Assembly: GCF_017163755.1 (NCBI RefSeq)
Contig: NZ_JAFIWC010000035.1
Location: 1 to 51,115 of the forward strand
Source: Xanthomonas sp.
Lineage (GTDB): Bacteria; Pseudomonadota; Gammaproteobacteria; Xanthomonadales; Xanthomonadaceae
Reading direction: 5' to 3'
DNA: 51,115 bases
Shown here: positions 38,295-47,537 of the stretch, piece by piece
How the letters are laid out: each line of letters starts with the position of its first letter
Position numbering within the stretch: position 1 is the stretch's first letter
Translations under genes and position numbers: made by a program
Notes under the pieces: model-generated
What the model was told of the DNA's origin: nothing
The model's input: the letters and a program-made list of their open reading frames with translations, nothing else
Databases searched by the model: none

Positions 38295-38987
38295 TCACGC
38301 GGCGAAGCGGCCGGCGCGCAGGAACGTGGCGGTCTGCCTGGCGGCCTGCGCCGAGAACAGCAGGCCGCTGTGGGTGGTGCGCACCAGGCAGTGGTCGCGC
38401 AGCCCCGGCAGGCGGGTCTCGGCCAGGGCCACGGTGCCGTCCGATTCCGGGCCTAGCGCGGCGACGCGGTTGCCCAGCCCGACCGCGACGCTGCCGGCGA
38501 CCACACCCACGTCGGCCGGCCCGTCCCAGCGGCCGAGGCCTTGCTGCAGCAACGTCGCGCAGCGGCCCAGGGTCGCGGCCAGGCCGTGGCGCACCAGCGC
38601 CTGCGCCACCGCGCTGCCGGCCAGCGGCGAGCCCAGGCAGACCACCCGCGGCACCGGCAGGCAGGGCGCATCGCGCAAGGCCTGCAGCGCGATCAAGCCG
38701 CCCAGGCTGTGTCCGACCAGCGCCACCGGGCCGGCCTCGGCCAGTTGCTCGATCCGCTGCCGCAGCCGCGGTATCGCCGCCTCGACGCCGCCGAAGGCGC
38801 TGGAGTAGCCGAACGTGGCGGCGGCGAAGCCGGCCGCGCGCAGCCGCCAGGCCAGCGGGCCGATCCAGGCGCGCCCGTTCCAGATCCCGTGCAGCACCAG
38901 CACCTGCCGCGCAGGGCCGGCAGCGGCCACCGGCCCCGCCGTCGCCGCACCGGCCGGCTCAGCCACAGCTGACCTTGCCGATGACAT
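38295..38987 (-). CDS. Alpha/beta hydrolase
   Basis: The 230-residue product has an alpha/beta-hydrolase core with the nucleophile elbow GHSLGG, an oxyanion-type HGIWNG and likely catalytic Asp (ESDGTV) and His (RTTHSG). This suggests an esterase or lipase-like activity on an unknown substrate. An Ala-rich N-terminus precedes the core. The ATG at 38987 overlaps the end of the I78-type gene by 29 bp; a GTG at 38996 is the alternative start. Confidence 0.82.
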   Translation of the reverse strand: MSSARSAVAEPAGAATAGPVAAAGPARQVLVLHGIWNGRAWIGPLAWRLRAAGFAAATFGYSSAFGGVEAAIPRLRQRIEQLAEAGPVALVGHSLGGLIALQALRDAPCLPVPRVVCLGSPLAGSAVAQALVRHGLAATLGRCATLLQQGLGRWDGPADVGVVAGSVAVGLGNRVAALGPESDGTVALAETRLPGLRDHCLVRTTHSGLLFSAQAARQTATFLRAGRFAA

Positions 38988-39273
38988 TGTCGGCACCGAT
39001 GAACACGTTGAGCCGGTCCTCGCGCAGGTCGCGCGTGGTCGGCTGGCCCGGCGCGATCGGCCGCACCAGGCCGGCGCCGCTCTCCTTCCATACCCTGGCC
39101 AGGGTCGCCTCGTCGGCGACCTTGCCTACCGCCCAGGCCACCGGCCCGGCCTGGCAGCGGCCGTCGCCCTGCACCTGCGGCCCGCCGCTGGCCGGCTGCA
39201 GCGCGGCGCGCGGCGCGCAGGCGGCCAGCAGCAACGGCAGCAGCGCGAAGGTGAGACGCAACGAATGGCGCAT
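38959..39273 (-). CDS. I78-type peptidase-inhibitor lipoprotein
   Basis: The 104-residue product has a lipobox (LLAAC, Cys19) and a mature domain ending in the I78-inhibitor pattern (LVRPIAPGQPTTRDLREDR, then LNVFIG and KVSCG). Family members inhibit serine proteases; the target here is unknown. A GGAG ribosome-binding site lies 6 bp before the ATG. Its end overlaps the alpha/beta hydrolase start by 29 bp, so the two are probably co-translated. Confidence 0.82.
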   Translation of the reverse strand: MRHSLRLTFALLPLLLAACAPRAALQPASGGPQVQGDGRCQAGPVAWAVGKVADEATLARVWKESGAGLVRPIAPGQPTTRDLREDRLNVFIGADNVIGKVSCG

Positions 39274-39424
39274 GGCGATCTCCTGGCGGACGTGTCGTGC
39301 CGAGTCTAGGCGGTGTCGCCCATAGGGTTCGTGCAGGCGACCGGTGGCGGCCGAGGAACCCGGTAATCCGGGCCAGGAACGGAGCAACTGCGCGCGGAGG
39401 CTGGAAAGCGCTACCGGCACAGCG

Positions 39425-40327
39425 TCAGAAGGGCTCTTCCCGGCCCCCCGATCCCGAATCCCCACTCCCGGCCGCCCCCACCGGCATGCACCGGGCCAGG
39501 AAATCGGCCACCGCGCGCACCGCCGGGGCGCGGCGCAGGTCGCGGTGCACCACCAGCCACACGTCGCGCTGCAGGGCCGCGGCGCCGGCGTCGAGCCGGG
39601 CCAGGCCGGGATCGCCGGCGGCGGCGAAGTCGCCGAGCAACGCCACGCCGGCGCCGGCGCGCGCGGCGGCCTGCTGCACGTCGGCGCTGCTGCAGCGCAG
39701 GACCTGCGGCCGGGTGCCGGCGAAACCGCGCAGCCACTGCTGCTGCAGGCGCGGCGCGTCGTCCAGCGCGTCGTCGTAGCCGATGAACTCGAACCGCTCC
39801 GGCGGCGTCCGCGCCAGGTACTGCGGCGACGCATAGAAGGAGAACGTCAGCTGGCCGAGGCGGCGCACCACCAGGTCCGGCTCCTCGGGCCGGCTCAGCC
39901 GCACCGCCAGGTCGACCTCGCTGCGCAGCGAGGCGAAGCGCTTCTCGGCGATCACCCGCAGCGCGATGCCGGGATGGCGGCGGCGCAGTTCGCCCAGCCG
40001 CGGCCCGATCAGCGTGGCCGCGGTCACCGGCGGCGCGCTCAGCGCGACCTCGCCCTGCACGCCTTCCTGCCCGGCACGCGCCGCGCGCGCCACCGCGTCG
40101 GCGCCGTCCTGCATCTGCCGGCCAAGCGCGGCGATGCGCGCGCCATCGGCGGTCAGCGCGTAGCGGCGCTCGCGCCGGTCGACCAGCTTCAGCCCCAGCG
40201 CCGCCTCCAGCGCGGCGATGCGCCGCGCCACCGTGGCGTGCTCCACCTCCAGCCGGCGCGCCGCAGCGGTCAGCGACCCGGCCTGCGCGAACGCGGCGAA
40301 GTGGCGCAGGTCGTCCCAGTCGAGCAT
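39425..40327 (-). CDS. LysR-family transcriptional regulator
   Basis: The 300-residue product has an N-terminal winged helix-turn-helix (about 1-60, LRHFAAFAQAGSLTAAARRL, then EVEHATVARRI) and a LysR substrate-binding domain. The last ~15 residues (GSGDSGSGGREEPF) are encoded by a diverged repeat arm (39437-39473) and may not be part of the ancestral protein. It is divergent from the EamA transporter across 96 bp and probably regulates it. Confidence 0.9.
   Translation of the reverse strand: MLDWDDLRHFAAFAQAGSLTAAARRLEVEHATVARRIAALEAALGLKLVDRRERRYALTADGARIAALGRQMQDGADAVARAARAGQEGVQGEVALSAPPVTAATLIGPRLGELRRRHPGIALRVIAEKRFASLRSEVDLAVRLSRPEEPDLVVRRLGQLTFSFYASPQYLARTPPERFEFIGYDDALDDAPRLQQQWLRGFAGTRPQVLRCSSADVQQAAARAGAGVALLGDFAAAGDPGLARLDAGAAALQRDVWLVVHRDLRRAPAVRAVADFLARCMPVGAAGSGDSGSGGREEPF
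39437..39473. repeat. Solitary diverged arm at the 3' end of a lysR gene
   Basis: The tract TTCCCGGCCCCCCGATCCCG followed by AATCCCCACTCCCGGCC resembles the diverged arms of the family. It lies inside the last codons of the LysR gene. No inverted partner is seen between 39274 and 39425. Confidence 0.45.
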
Positions 40328-40423
40328 GTGAATTTTTTCCCGATACAGGTGAGCGCCTCGGGAATATCACGCAAGCGGCAAGGCGCGCAAGCTTCGCCCC
40401 TGTCGTTCGCCCAGGTGCCGCCG

Positions 40424-41359
40424 ATGTCCCGCTCCCTCTCCCTGACCTATGCCGGCGTGATCGCTGCGACCTTCTTCTGGGGCAGCAATTTCAACGTCGG
40501 CGCGCACGTGATCCGCCACATGCCGCCGATCAGCATCGCGGTGGAGCGCTTCGCGCTGGCCAGCGCGGTGCTGCTGATCGCGCTCGGGCTGGCCGGCAAG
40601 TTGCGGCTGGCGACCCTGCGGCGCAACGCCTGGCCGCTGGCGGCGGTGGGCGTGCTCGGTGTCACCGGCTTCAACCTGGCGATCTTCTATGGGCTGCGCT
40701 CGACCTCCCCGGTCAACGCCTCGCTGATCATGGCCACCACGCCGCTGTGGACCATGCTGCTGGCCGCCTGCTGGGAAGGCGAGCGCATCGGCGCGGCGCG
40801 CGCGGCCGGCCTGCTGTGCGGACTGGCGGGCGTGGCGCTGGTGATCGGCCGCGGCGACCTGGGCGCGCTGCTGCACCTGCAGCTGGCGCGCGGCGACCTG
40901 CTGATGCTCGGCGGCTCGCTGGCGTGGTCGCTGTCCACGCTGCTGTCGCGGCGCTGGGTGCACGGCGCCACCGCGCTGGAGACCACCGCGTACTCGATGC
41001 TGTTCGGCACCCTGGCGCTGCTCGCGCTGGGCCTGGCGCTGGAGCACCCGTTCGGGGCGATGGCCGCGGCGCCGGCCAGCGCGCACCTGGGCATCGTCTA
41101 CCTGTCGCTGTGCGGGGCGGTGCTGGCCTACCTGTTCTGGTTCGACGCCGTGCACAGGATCGGCGCCACCCGCACCGCCAGCTTCTTCAACCTGGTGCCG
41201 GTATCGACGCTGCTGGTGGCGCTGGCGCTGGGCACGCGGCCGAACCTGTGGCAACTGCTCGGCGTCGGCGCGGTGATCGCCGGCGTGGTGCTGGCCTCGC
41301 GGCAGGCGCCGGCGCCGCGCGCAGTGCCGGTGCCGCAGGCGTTGCCCTGTCGCGGTTGA
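40424..41359 (+). CDS. EamA/DMT-family transporter
   Basis: The 311-residue product has about ten membrane segments in two EamA repeats (YAGVIAATFFWGSNFNVGAH and GDLLMLGGSLAWSLSTLLSR begin the halves). DMT-family members export amino acids or other small metabolites; the substrate is unknown. The ATG at 40424 gives a normal N-terminus. The divergent LysR gene suggests effector-controlled export. Confidence 0.88.
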   Translation: MSRSLSLTYAGVIAATFFWGSNFNVGAHVIRHMPPISIAVERFALASAVLLIALGLAGKLRLATLRRNAWPLAAVGVLGVTGFNLAIFYGLRSTSPVNASLIMATTPLWTMLLAACWEGERIGAARAAGLLCGLAGVALVIGRGDLGALLHLQLARGDLLMLGGSLAWSLSTLLSRRWVHGATALETTAYSMLFGTLALLALGLALEHPFGAMAAAPASAHLGIVYLSLCGAVLAYLFWFDAVHRIGATRTASFFNLVPVSTLLVALALGTRPNLWQLLGVGAVIAGVVLASRQAPAPRAVPVPQALPCRG

Positions 41360-41425
41360 AGCCTTGCGTACACGACGCGGCTACTCAGGTGCAGCGTCGG
41401 CGCCTGGCGAAACCTCTCCCCCTGC

Positions 41426-41443
41426 GCCCGCGGAACCGCGGGC
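41426..41443. terminator. Possible bidirectional hairpin
   Basis: The stem GCCCGCGG / CCGCGGGC with a 2-nt AA loop lies between the convergent ends of the EamA transporter and the RND adaptor. It has no T-run. Nothing else is seen in this 161-bp gap. Confidence 0.3.
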
Positions 41444-41520
41444 TGCACCGCGATCACCAGCCCTGGGCAGGCGCATGCGATCGGATAGCAGGCGGCGATG
41501 CTGCGCTCGACCGCAGCGTG

Positions 41521-42645
41521 CTAGCGCGCCGCCACCCGCACGCGCGCGCCCTCGGCCAGCAGCGCGTTGGGCGCCAGCACCACCTTGTCGCCGGCGGCCA
41601 CCCCGGACAGCACCTCGATCTCCAATCCCAGGTTGCGGCCCAGTACCACCTCCACGTAGCGCAGCCGCTGGTCCTCGCTGACCTTGGCCACCTTCGCCGC
41701 CGCGCCGTCCTGCACCACCGCCGCCAGCGGCAGCACCGCCGCCGGCGCCGCGCGCGGCACCTGCAGGCGCACCTGCCCGACCATGCCGGCGGGCAGGCGG
41801 TTGTCGGGGTTGGGCAGGCGCAGTTCCACGCGCATGCCGCCGGCCTCCTCGGAAATGCGCTGCGCGGTGCGCACCACCTCGGCATCGAAGCGCTCGCCGG
41901 GCAGCTCCGGGAACGCCACCTGCGCGCGCAGGCCCGGGCGCACCTGCAGCGCCGCGCTCTGCGGCACGTCCACGGCGATGCGCAGCGGATCCAGCGCATC
42001 GATCCGGAACATCGGCACCGTGGCCGAGGCGGTATCGCCGACCACGCGGTCGCCGCGCTCGATGTTGCGCGCGCTGACCACCCCGTCGAACGGCGCGCGC
42101 ACGCTGCCGAAGCCCTGCCGTTCGCGCGCGCTGGACAGCTGCGCGCGCGCCGCATCCAGCGCCGCCTGCGCCGCGTCGCGCGCGCCCAGCCGGCTGCTGT
42201 AGTCCTCGCGCGAGATCAACTGGCTGCGCAGCATCGCCGCGGCGCGGTCGTAGTTGCCGCGCGCCAGGGCCAGGTCGGCTTCGGCCTGCGCCATCTGCGC
42301 CTGCGCCTGGCGCACCGCCTGGTCGATCTCCGGCGCGGCGATGGTGGCCAGGACCTGGCCGGCGCGGACGCGGTCGCCCAGATCGACCAGGCGCGCGCTC
42401 ACCAGCCCGGTGGCGCGCGCGTAGACCTGCGCGGACTGCCCGGCCTGGGCACGTGCCGGCAGCGTCAGCACGTAGTCGGCGGCGGCCGCGCGCGCCTGCA
42501 CCAGCGCCACTTCGGGCGCCGCGGCGGGCGCGGGGACCGCGCGTCCCTTGTCGCAGCCGGCAAGCGCAACGCAGGCCACGGCCAGCGCCGCAACGGCGCC
42601 GGCCAGGTGCGGGAACGGACGCGGCGCGATCTGGATGGCATTCAT
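41521..42645 (-). CDS. RND efflux periplasmic adaptor lipoprotein
   Basis: The 374-residue product is a membrane-fusion (HlyD/AcrA-type) adaptor. It has a lipobox (ALAGC, Cys31), a barrel/lipoyl half-motif (YARATGLVSARLVDLGDRVR, then AGQVLATI), an alpha-hairpin rich in Ala/Gln/Arg, the second half-motif (VRAPFDGVVSARNIERGDRV) and a beta-barrel plus membrane-proximal domain. Its ATG overlaps the permease stop in ATGA, so permease and adaptor are coupled. No outer-membrane channel gene is adjacent. Confidence 0.93.
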   Translation of the reverse strand: MNAIQIAPRPFPHLAGAVAALAVACVALAGCDKGRAVPAPAAAPEVALVQARAAAADYVLTLPARAQAGQSAQVYARATGLVSARLVDLGDRVRAGQVLATIAAPEIDQAVRQAQAQMAQAEADLALARGNYDRAAAMLRSQLISREDYSSRLGARDAAQAALDAARAQLSSARERQGFGSVRAPFDGVVSARNIERGDRVVGDTASATVPMFRIDALDPLRIAVDVPQSAALQVRPGLRAQVAFPELPGERFDAEVVRTAQRISEEAGGMRVELRLPNPDNRLPAGMVGQVRLQVPRAAPAAVLPLAAVVQDGAAAKVAKVSEDQRLRYVEVVLGRNLGLEIEVLSGVAAGDKVVLAPNALLAEGARVRVAAR

Positions 42646-45600
42646 CGTGAGACTCCTTCGCCGGCGGCGAGGCCATCGGCGGTTGCGGTTGCGGCCGCGG
42701 CGTGGCGGCGGTTGTGGCGGCGGCCGAGCACGGCCAGGATCGAAGGCACCAGCAGCAGCGTGGCCGGCGTGCCGAACAGCAGGCCGCCGATCACCGCGCG
42801 GCCCAGCGGCGCGTTCTGCTCGCCGCCCTCGCCCAGCCCCAGCGCCATCGGCACGATGCCGAGCACCATCGCGCTGGCGGTCATCAGCACCGGCCGCAGG
42901 CGCACCGCCGCGGCCTCGTAGGCGGCCTGCTCCGGATCGTGGCCCTGGGCGATCAGATTGCGCGCGAAGCTGGTCACCAGCACGCTGTTGGCGGTGGACA
43001 CGCCGATGACCATCATCACGCCCATCAGCGCCGGCACGCTGAGCGGGGTGCCGGTGACGAACAGCGCCACCGCCGCGCCGGCGATCGCCAGGGGCAGGCC
43101 GGACATCGCCACCAGCGGCTGCAGCCACGACTGGAAGTTGACCACCAGCACCAGGAACACCAGCACCGCCGCCATCATCAGGCCCGAGCCGAGCTCGCCG
43201 TAGGCGTTCTGCATCTCGCCCGCCTGGCCGACGATCTCGATGCGGTTGCCCGGCTTGAGCCGGGTCTGCATCTGCACGGTGATGTCGGTCAGCGCCGCGT
43301 ACACCGAACCGAGGTCGCGGCCCTGCACGTTGGCGATGACGCTCACGGTCGGCGCCATCATCACCCGTCCGACGCTGGCCGGCACCGCGCGCGGGGTCAC
43401 CGTGGCGATATTGCGCAACAGCACGTTGCCGTTGGCGCCGATGCGCAGCGGCGTATTGAGCAGCGCGTCGATGCCGTCCAGGTCCTGCGGCAGCACCTGC
43501 AACTGCACCGTATAGGAGGTGGCGGTGGCCTGCTCCACCCAGTACACCGGGGTCACCGTGCCCGACGAGCCCAGCACCGCCAGTACCGCGCGGCTGGCGT
43601 CCTGGGCGCTGATGCCGAGCTGGGCGGCGCGGCTGCGGTCGATCGCGATGCGGTACTCGGGCAGGTCGAGCACCTGCCGCACCATCACGTCGGTCGCGCC
43701 GGGCACCTGCTGCAGCCGCGGCACCAGCTCGCGCGCCAGCGCCAGGTTGCCGGCGGCGTCGCGGCCGTTGAAGCGCACTTCCAGCGCGCCCACCGCCGAG
43801 CCGGCCAGGGTGCGGCCGGTGGCGTCGGGCGGACGCTCGAACAGGCGCACCTCCGGATAGCGCTGCGCGATGCGCGCACGGATCGCCTTCAGGTAGTCGG
43901 CGGTCGGCGCGTGCGGGGTGCGCAGCTGCAGCATCAGTTCGGCCTCGAACGCACCGACCACGGCGCTGTCCACCCAGGCCAGGTTGACCGCGTCGGGAAT
44001 GCCGATCTGCTCGTAGACGGTCTGCAGCTCGGCCGGCGGAATGATCTGGCGGATCTCGCGCTGGATCTGCGCCAGCCGCTGCGCGGTCTGCTCCAGCCGG
44101 GTGCCCGACGGCAGCCGCACCTGCAGCCGCAGCTGCCCGGCATCGACCTGCGGGAAATACTCGCGCCCGAGCATCGCCGCCGCGCCCAGGCCCAGGGCCA
44201 GCAGCGCCAGCGCGGCCAGCGCCAGCACCCCGCCGTGGTGGCCGAGCCGGTACAGCAGCGCGTGGTGGCGCTCGCGCAAGCGCTCCAGCGCGTGCTCCAT
44301 GCGGTGATGCAGGCCGAGCAGCGCGCGCTCGGCGGCCCAGCGCGGCTGCTGGCGGCTGCGGATGTCGGCCGGCAGCAGCAGGTAGCACAGCACCGGGATC
44401 AACGTGCGCGACAGCAGGAACGAGGCCAGCATCGCGAAGATCACCGCCAGCGCCAGCGGCGTGAACACCCACGCCGACAGCCCGGTCATCAGCAGGATCG
44501 GGGTGAGCACGATGCAGATCGACACGGTGGAGACGAACTCGGGGAACACCACTTCGGCGGCGCTGTCCAGGATCGCGCTGCGCACGTCCTTGCCCAGGGC
44601 GATGTGGCGGTTGGTGTTCTCCACGTCCACCACCGCGTTGTCGACCAGGATGCCGATCGCCAGCGCCAGCCCGCCCAGGGTCATCACGTTGAAGGTGTAG
44701 CCCAGCAGGTACAGCGCGGTCACCGAGGCCAGCAGCGCCAGCGGGATCGCCGACAGCACGATCAGGCTCGAGCGCCACGAGCCGACGAACACCAGCACCA
44801 CCGCCGCCACCAGCAAGCCGACCAGCAGCGCCTCGTGGCGGATCGAGCCGATCGCGTTGTCGACGAACACCGACTGGTCGAAGATCGGCTCGATGCGCGT
44901 GCCCGGCGGCGCCGAGGCGGCGATTTCCGGCAGCCGCTCGCGCACCTGGCGCACGATCTCCACCGCCGACGCGCCGCCCATCTTGATCAGCGCCACCGAG
45001 ACCGCGTCGGCGCCGTCCATGCGCGCGATGTTGGTCTGCAGCGCGCCACCGTCGCGCACGCTGGCCACGTCGCGCACGTAGATCACGTTGCCGCCGCGGC
45101 TGGCGATCGGCAGGTCGAGGAAGCCGGCGGCGCTCTCCGGGCTGGTCTCCAGCGAGATCTGCAGCTCGCGCGCGCCTTCGCGGATGTTGCCCGACGGCAG
45201 CGTCGGGCTGCCGCGCTCCAGCGCCCCGGTCACGTCCTGCGGGGTCAGGCCGTAGGTCTGCAGCGCCTGCGGGTCCAGGTCCACCATGATCTGCCGCGCC
45301 GCGCCGCCGTACGGCAGGCTCATGCGGATGCCCGGGATCGACTGGATCTGCGAGCGCAGCTGCAGGCGCGCGTAGTCGTACAGCTGCGCCTCGCTCATCG
45401 TCTCCGACGACAGCACCAGCTGCAGCACCGGGGTGCTGGAGACGTTGTTGCGCACCACCAGCGGCGGCGAGGTGCCCGGCGGCATGCGCCGCAGGATGGT
45501 CTGCGACACCGCGGTCATCTGCGCCAGCGCGCGCTCCAGGTTGACCCCGGGCTGGAAGTCGGCGCGCACGATGCCGATGCCGTTGAGGCTTTCCGAGCGC

Positions 45601-45842
45601 ACCTCCTTCAGATCGTCGACGTTGTTGAGCACCGAGATCTCGGAGAACGAGGTCAGCTTGGCCGCCATCTCCGCCGCCGGCAGGCCGGCATAGGTCCAGA
45701 TCAGGTTGACCGAAGGAATGCCGACCTCGGGCAGGATGTCGGTGGGCATGCGCCGCGCCGATTGCAGGCCGAACAGCAGGATCAGGAGGGCGAGCACGCC
45801 GATGGTGTAGCGGCGCGACAAGGCGTACTGGACGATCCACAT
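42642..45842 (-). CDS. RND-type efflux permease
   Basis: The 1066-residue product is an AcrB-like inner-membrane exporter with the usual 12-helix layout and large periplasmic loops. The ATG at 45842 (MWIVQYALSRRYTIGVLALL) gives the normal start. In the fourth-helix motif the second AcrB Asp is Asn (GILVDNAVVDVEN), and in the tenth-helix motif the AcrB Lys940 position is Ala (GVSTANSVLV). These residues carry the proton relay in AcrB, so coupling may differ. Substrate is unknown. The permease precedes the adaptor, the reverse of the common order. Confidence 0.93.
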   Translation of the reverse strand: MWIVQYALSRRYTIGVLALLILLFGLQSARRMPTDILPEVGIPSVNLIWTYAGLPAAEMAAKLTSFSEISVLNNVDDLKEVRSESLNGIGIVRADFQPGVNLERALAQMTAVSQTILRRMPPGTSPPLVVRNNVSSTPVLQLVLSSETMSEAQLYDYARLQLRSQIQSIPGIRMSLPYGGAARQIMVDLDPQALQTYGLTPQDVTGALERGSPTLPSGNIREGARELQISLETSPESAAGFLDLPIASRGGNVIYVRDVASVRDGGALQTNIARMDGADAVSVALIKMGGASAVEIVRQVRERLPEIAASAPPGTRIEPIFDQSVFVDNAIGSIRHEALLVGLLVAAVVLVFVGSWRSSLIVLSAIPLALLASVTALYLLGYTFNVMTLGGLALAIGILVDNAVVDVENTNRHIALGKDVRSAILDSAAEVVFPEFVSTVSICIVLTPILLMTGLSAWVFTPLALAVIFAMLASFLLSRTLIPVLCYLLLPADIRSRQQPRWAAERALLGLHHRMEHALERLRERHHALLYRLGHHGGVLALAALALLALGLGAAAMLGREYFPQVDAGQLRLQVRLPSGTRLEQTAQRLAQIQREIRQIIPPAELQTVYEQIGIPDAVNLAWVDSAVVGAFEAELMLQLRTPHAPTADYLKAIRARIAQRYPEVRLFERPPDATGRTLAGSAVGALEVRFNGRDAAGNLALARELVPRLQQVPGATDVMVRQVLDLPEYRIAIDRSRAAQLGISAQDASRAVLAVLGSSGTVTPVYWVEQATATSYTVQLQVLPQDLDGIDALLNTPLRIGANGNVLLRNIATVTPRAVPASVGRVMMAPTVSVIANVQGRDLGSVYAALTDITVQMQTRLKPGNRIEIVGQAGEMQNAYGELGSGLMMAAVLVFLVLVVNFQSWLQPLVAMSGLPLAIAGAAVALFVTGTPLSVPALMGVMMVIGVSTANSVLVTSFARNLIAQGHDPEQAAYEAAAVRLRPVLMTASAMVLGIVPMALGLGEGGEQNAPLGRAVIGGLLFGTPATLLLVPSILAVLGRRHNRRHAAAATATADGLAAGEGVSR

Positions 45843-46084
45843 GCGGACGGGCTCCGTGGGGGCGGGGGCGGCGGTCGCTGAGCGGATAGTGTGCGAAGCG
45901 CGAACATCGCCACAAGACCCGCCGACGACGCGGAGGCCTGCGGATGGCGGCTGCAGGCTCGGTGAAAATACGCTGTCCGCGCTAGCCCGTTGCTGCCGAA
46001 AGATTGCCCGATCCTGCACAACCGCCCAGCATCGCGCCGGCTCGCGCTACATTCGCGCAGGTCCGCCTTTTTCGCCAATCCCCC

Positions 46085-47041
46085 ATGATGCCCCCTTCCT
46101 CCACCAACCCAAGCGTACCGCCCGCGGTGGCCGCGGCGCTGGCCGAACTGGCCGCGCGGATTGCCCGATCGACCGCCTCCGGCGACGGCGTCCACGCCAC
46201 CGCGCTGGCCCCGCTGCAACTGGTGCGGATCAGCGCGCCGACCCCGTGCATGCCCACCCTCTACGAGCCGCGCCTGTGCGTGGTGGTCCAGGGCAGCAAG
46301 ACCGCCACCCTCGGCGCGCACCACTATCGCTACGACCCGCTGCACTACCTGGTGGTGTCGATGACCCTGCCGATGCTCGGCCAGGTGATCGAGGCCAGCC
46401 CCGACCAGCCCTACCTGTGCCTGCGCCTGGACATCGACCCGACCTGCATCGCCGGGCTGCTGCTGGACAGCGCGGACAGCGGCGGCGTCGCCGGCGAAGC
46501 GGCGTACGCGGCGCAGGTCACCGCGCCGCTGCTCGACGCGGTGCTGCGGCTGATGCGCCTGCTCGACACCCCCGACGACCTGCCGGTGCTGGCGCCGCTG
46601 GCGATCCGCGAGATCCTCTACCGCGTGCTGCAGGGCGACCTGGGCGGGCACCTGCGCGCGCTGGCGCTCAACGACGGCCAGCCGCAGCGCATCGCCCAGG
46701 CGGTGGCGCTGCTGCGCGAGCGCTACCTCGACCCGCTGCGCATCGAAACCCTGGCGCGCAACGTGCACATGAGCGTGTCGGCGCTGCACCACGGGTTCAA
46801 GGCCGCCACCGCGATGTCGCCGCTGCAGTACCAGAAGCAGCTGCGGCTGCACGAGGCGCGGCGGCTGATGCTGCTGGAGGGGCTGGCGGCGGCCGCGGCC
46901 GCGCACCGGGTCGGCTACGAGAGCCCGTCGCAGTTCAGCCGCGAATACAAGCGCCTGTTCGGCGCCTCGCCGCGCGCCGAAGTGGCGCAGGTCCGCGGCG
47001 AGCCGGCACTGACGCTCAGCGCGGCAGGCGCCGCAGGATGA
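46085..47041 (+). CDS. AraC-family transcriptional regulator
   Basis: The 318-residue product has an AraC-type N-terminal domain (CVVVQGSKTATLGAHHYRY, YLVVSMTLPMLGQV) and a C-terminal double helix-turn-helix (LETLARNVHMSVSALHHGFK and YESPSQFSREYKRLFG). It diverges from the RND permease across 242 bp and may control the pump. The ATG at 46085 is followed by a second ATG. Its end overlaps the convergent GNAT gene by 26 bp. Confidence 0.9.
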   Translation: MMPPSSTNPSVPPAVAAALAELAARIARSTASGDGVHATALAPLQLVRISAPTPCMPTLYEPRLCVVVQGSKTATLGAHHYRYDPLHYLVVSMTLPMLGQVIEASPDQPYLCLRLDIDPTCIAGLLLDSADSGGVAGEAAYAAQVTAPLLDAVLRLMRLLDTPDDLPVLAPLAIREILYRVLQGDLGGHLRALALNDGQPQRIAQAVALLRERYLDPLRIETLARNVHMSVSALHHGFKAATAMSPLQYQKQLRLHEARRLMLLEGLAAAAAAHRVGYESPSQFSREYKRLFGASPRAEVAQVRGEPALTLSAAGAAG

Positions 47042-47534
47042 ACTCCAGGTCGCGGGTCTGCCCGACCGGGAACTCGTAGGTGCCGACCTTCTCGAAGCCG
47101 TAGCGCGCATAGAACCGCTGCGCGCCGAAATTCTCCGACCACACGCCGATCCACAGCGTTCGCGGGCCTTCGCGCTCCAGCCAGGCCAGCGCGGTCTCGA
47201 ACAGGCGGCTGCCCCAGCCGCTGTTCTGGTGCGAACGCAGCAGGTACAGCCGCTTCAGTTCGCCGTCCCCCGGCTTCGCCTCGGCGTGCGGCAGGCCGCA
47301 CGGGCCGGCCGCGGCGTGGCCGACCGCCACGCCGTCGTCCTCCAGCAGCCAGACCGCATAGTCCGGGTGCTGCAGGATCGTGCGCTGCCGCGCCGCGGTG
47401 TAGGTCTCCTCGAGGAAGCCGTGCAGGTCCTGCGGCGAATACAGGTGCCCGAAGGTCTCGGTGAACGTGGCCGCGGCCAGCGCCGCGAGCGTGGCGGCGT
47501 CGTCCGCGGCGGCCTGGCGGATCGCCAGCGCCAT
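47016..47534 (-). CDS. GNAT-family N-acetyltransferase
   Basis: The 172-residue product has a GNAT fold with the acetyl-CoA-binding region (LYLLRSHQNSGWGSRLFETA) and late strands (TLWIGVWSENFGAQRFYARY). The acceptor substrate is unknown. It starts 3 bp after the aspS stop, so it is probably co-translated with AspRS. It is tail-to-tail with and overlaps the AraC gene. Confidence 0.88.
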   Translation of the reverse strand: MALAIRQAAADDAATLAALAAATFTETFGHLYSPQDLHGFLEETYTAARQRTILQHPDYAVWLLEDDGVAVGHAAAGPCGLPHAEAKPGDGELKRLYLLRSHQNSGWGSRLFETALAWLEREGPRTLWIGVWSENFGAQRFYARYGFEKVGTYEFPVGQTRDLEFILRRLPR

Positions 47535-47537
47535 CGC

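Noticed and set aside
42702-45881. Plus-strand 1059-codon open frame across the RND permease
   Set aside because: It is antisense to the permease, His/Gln/Arg-rich, with no recognisable domain.
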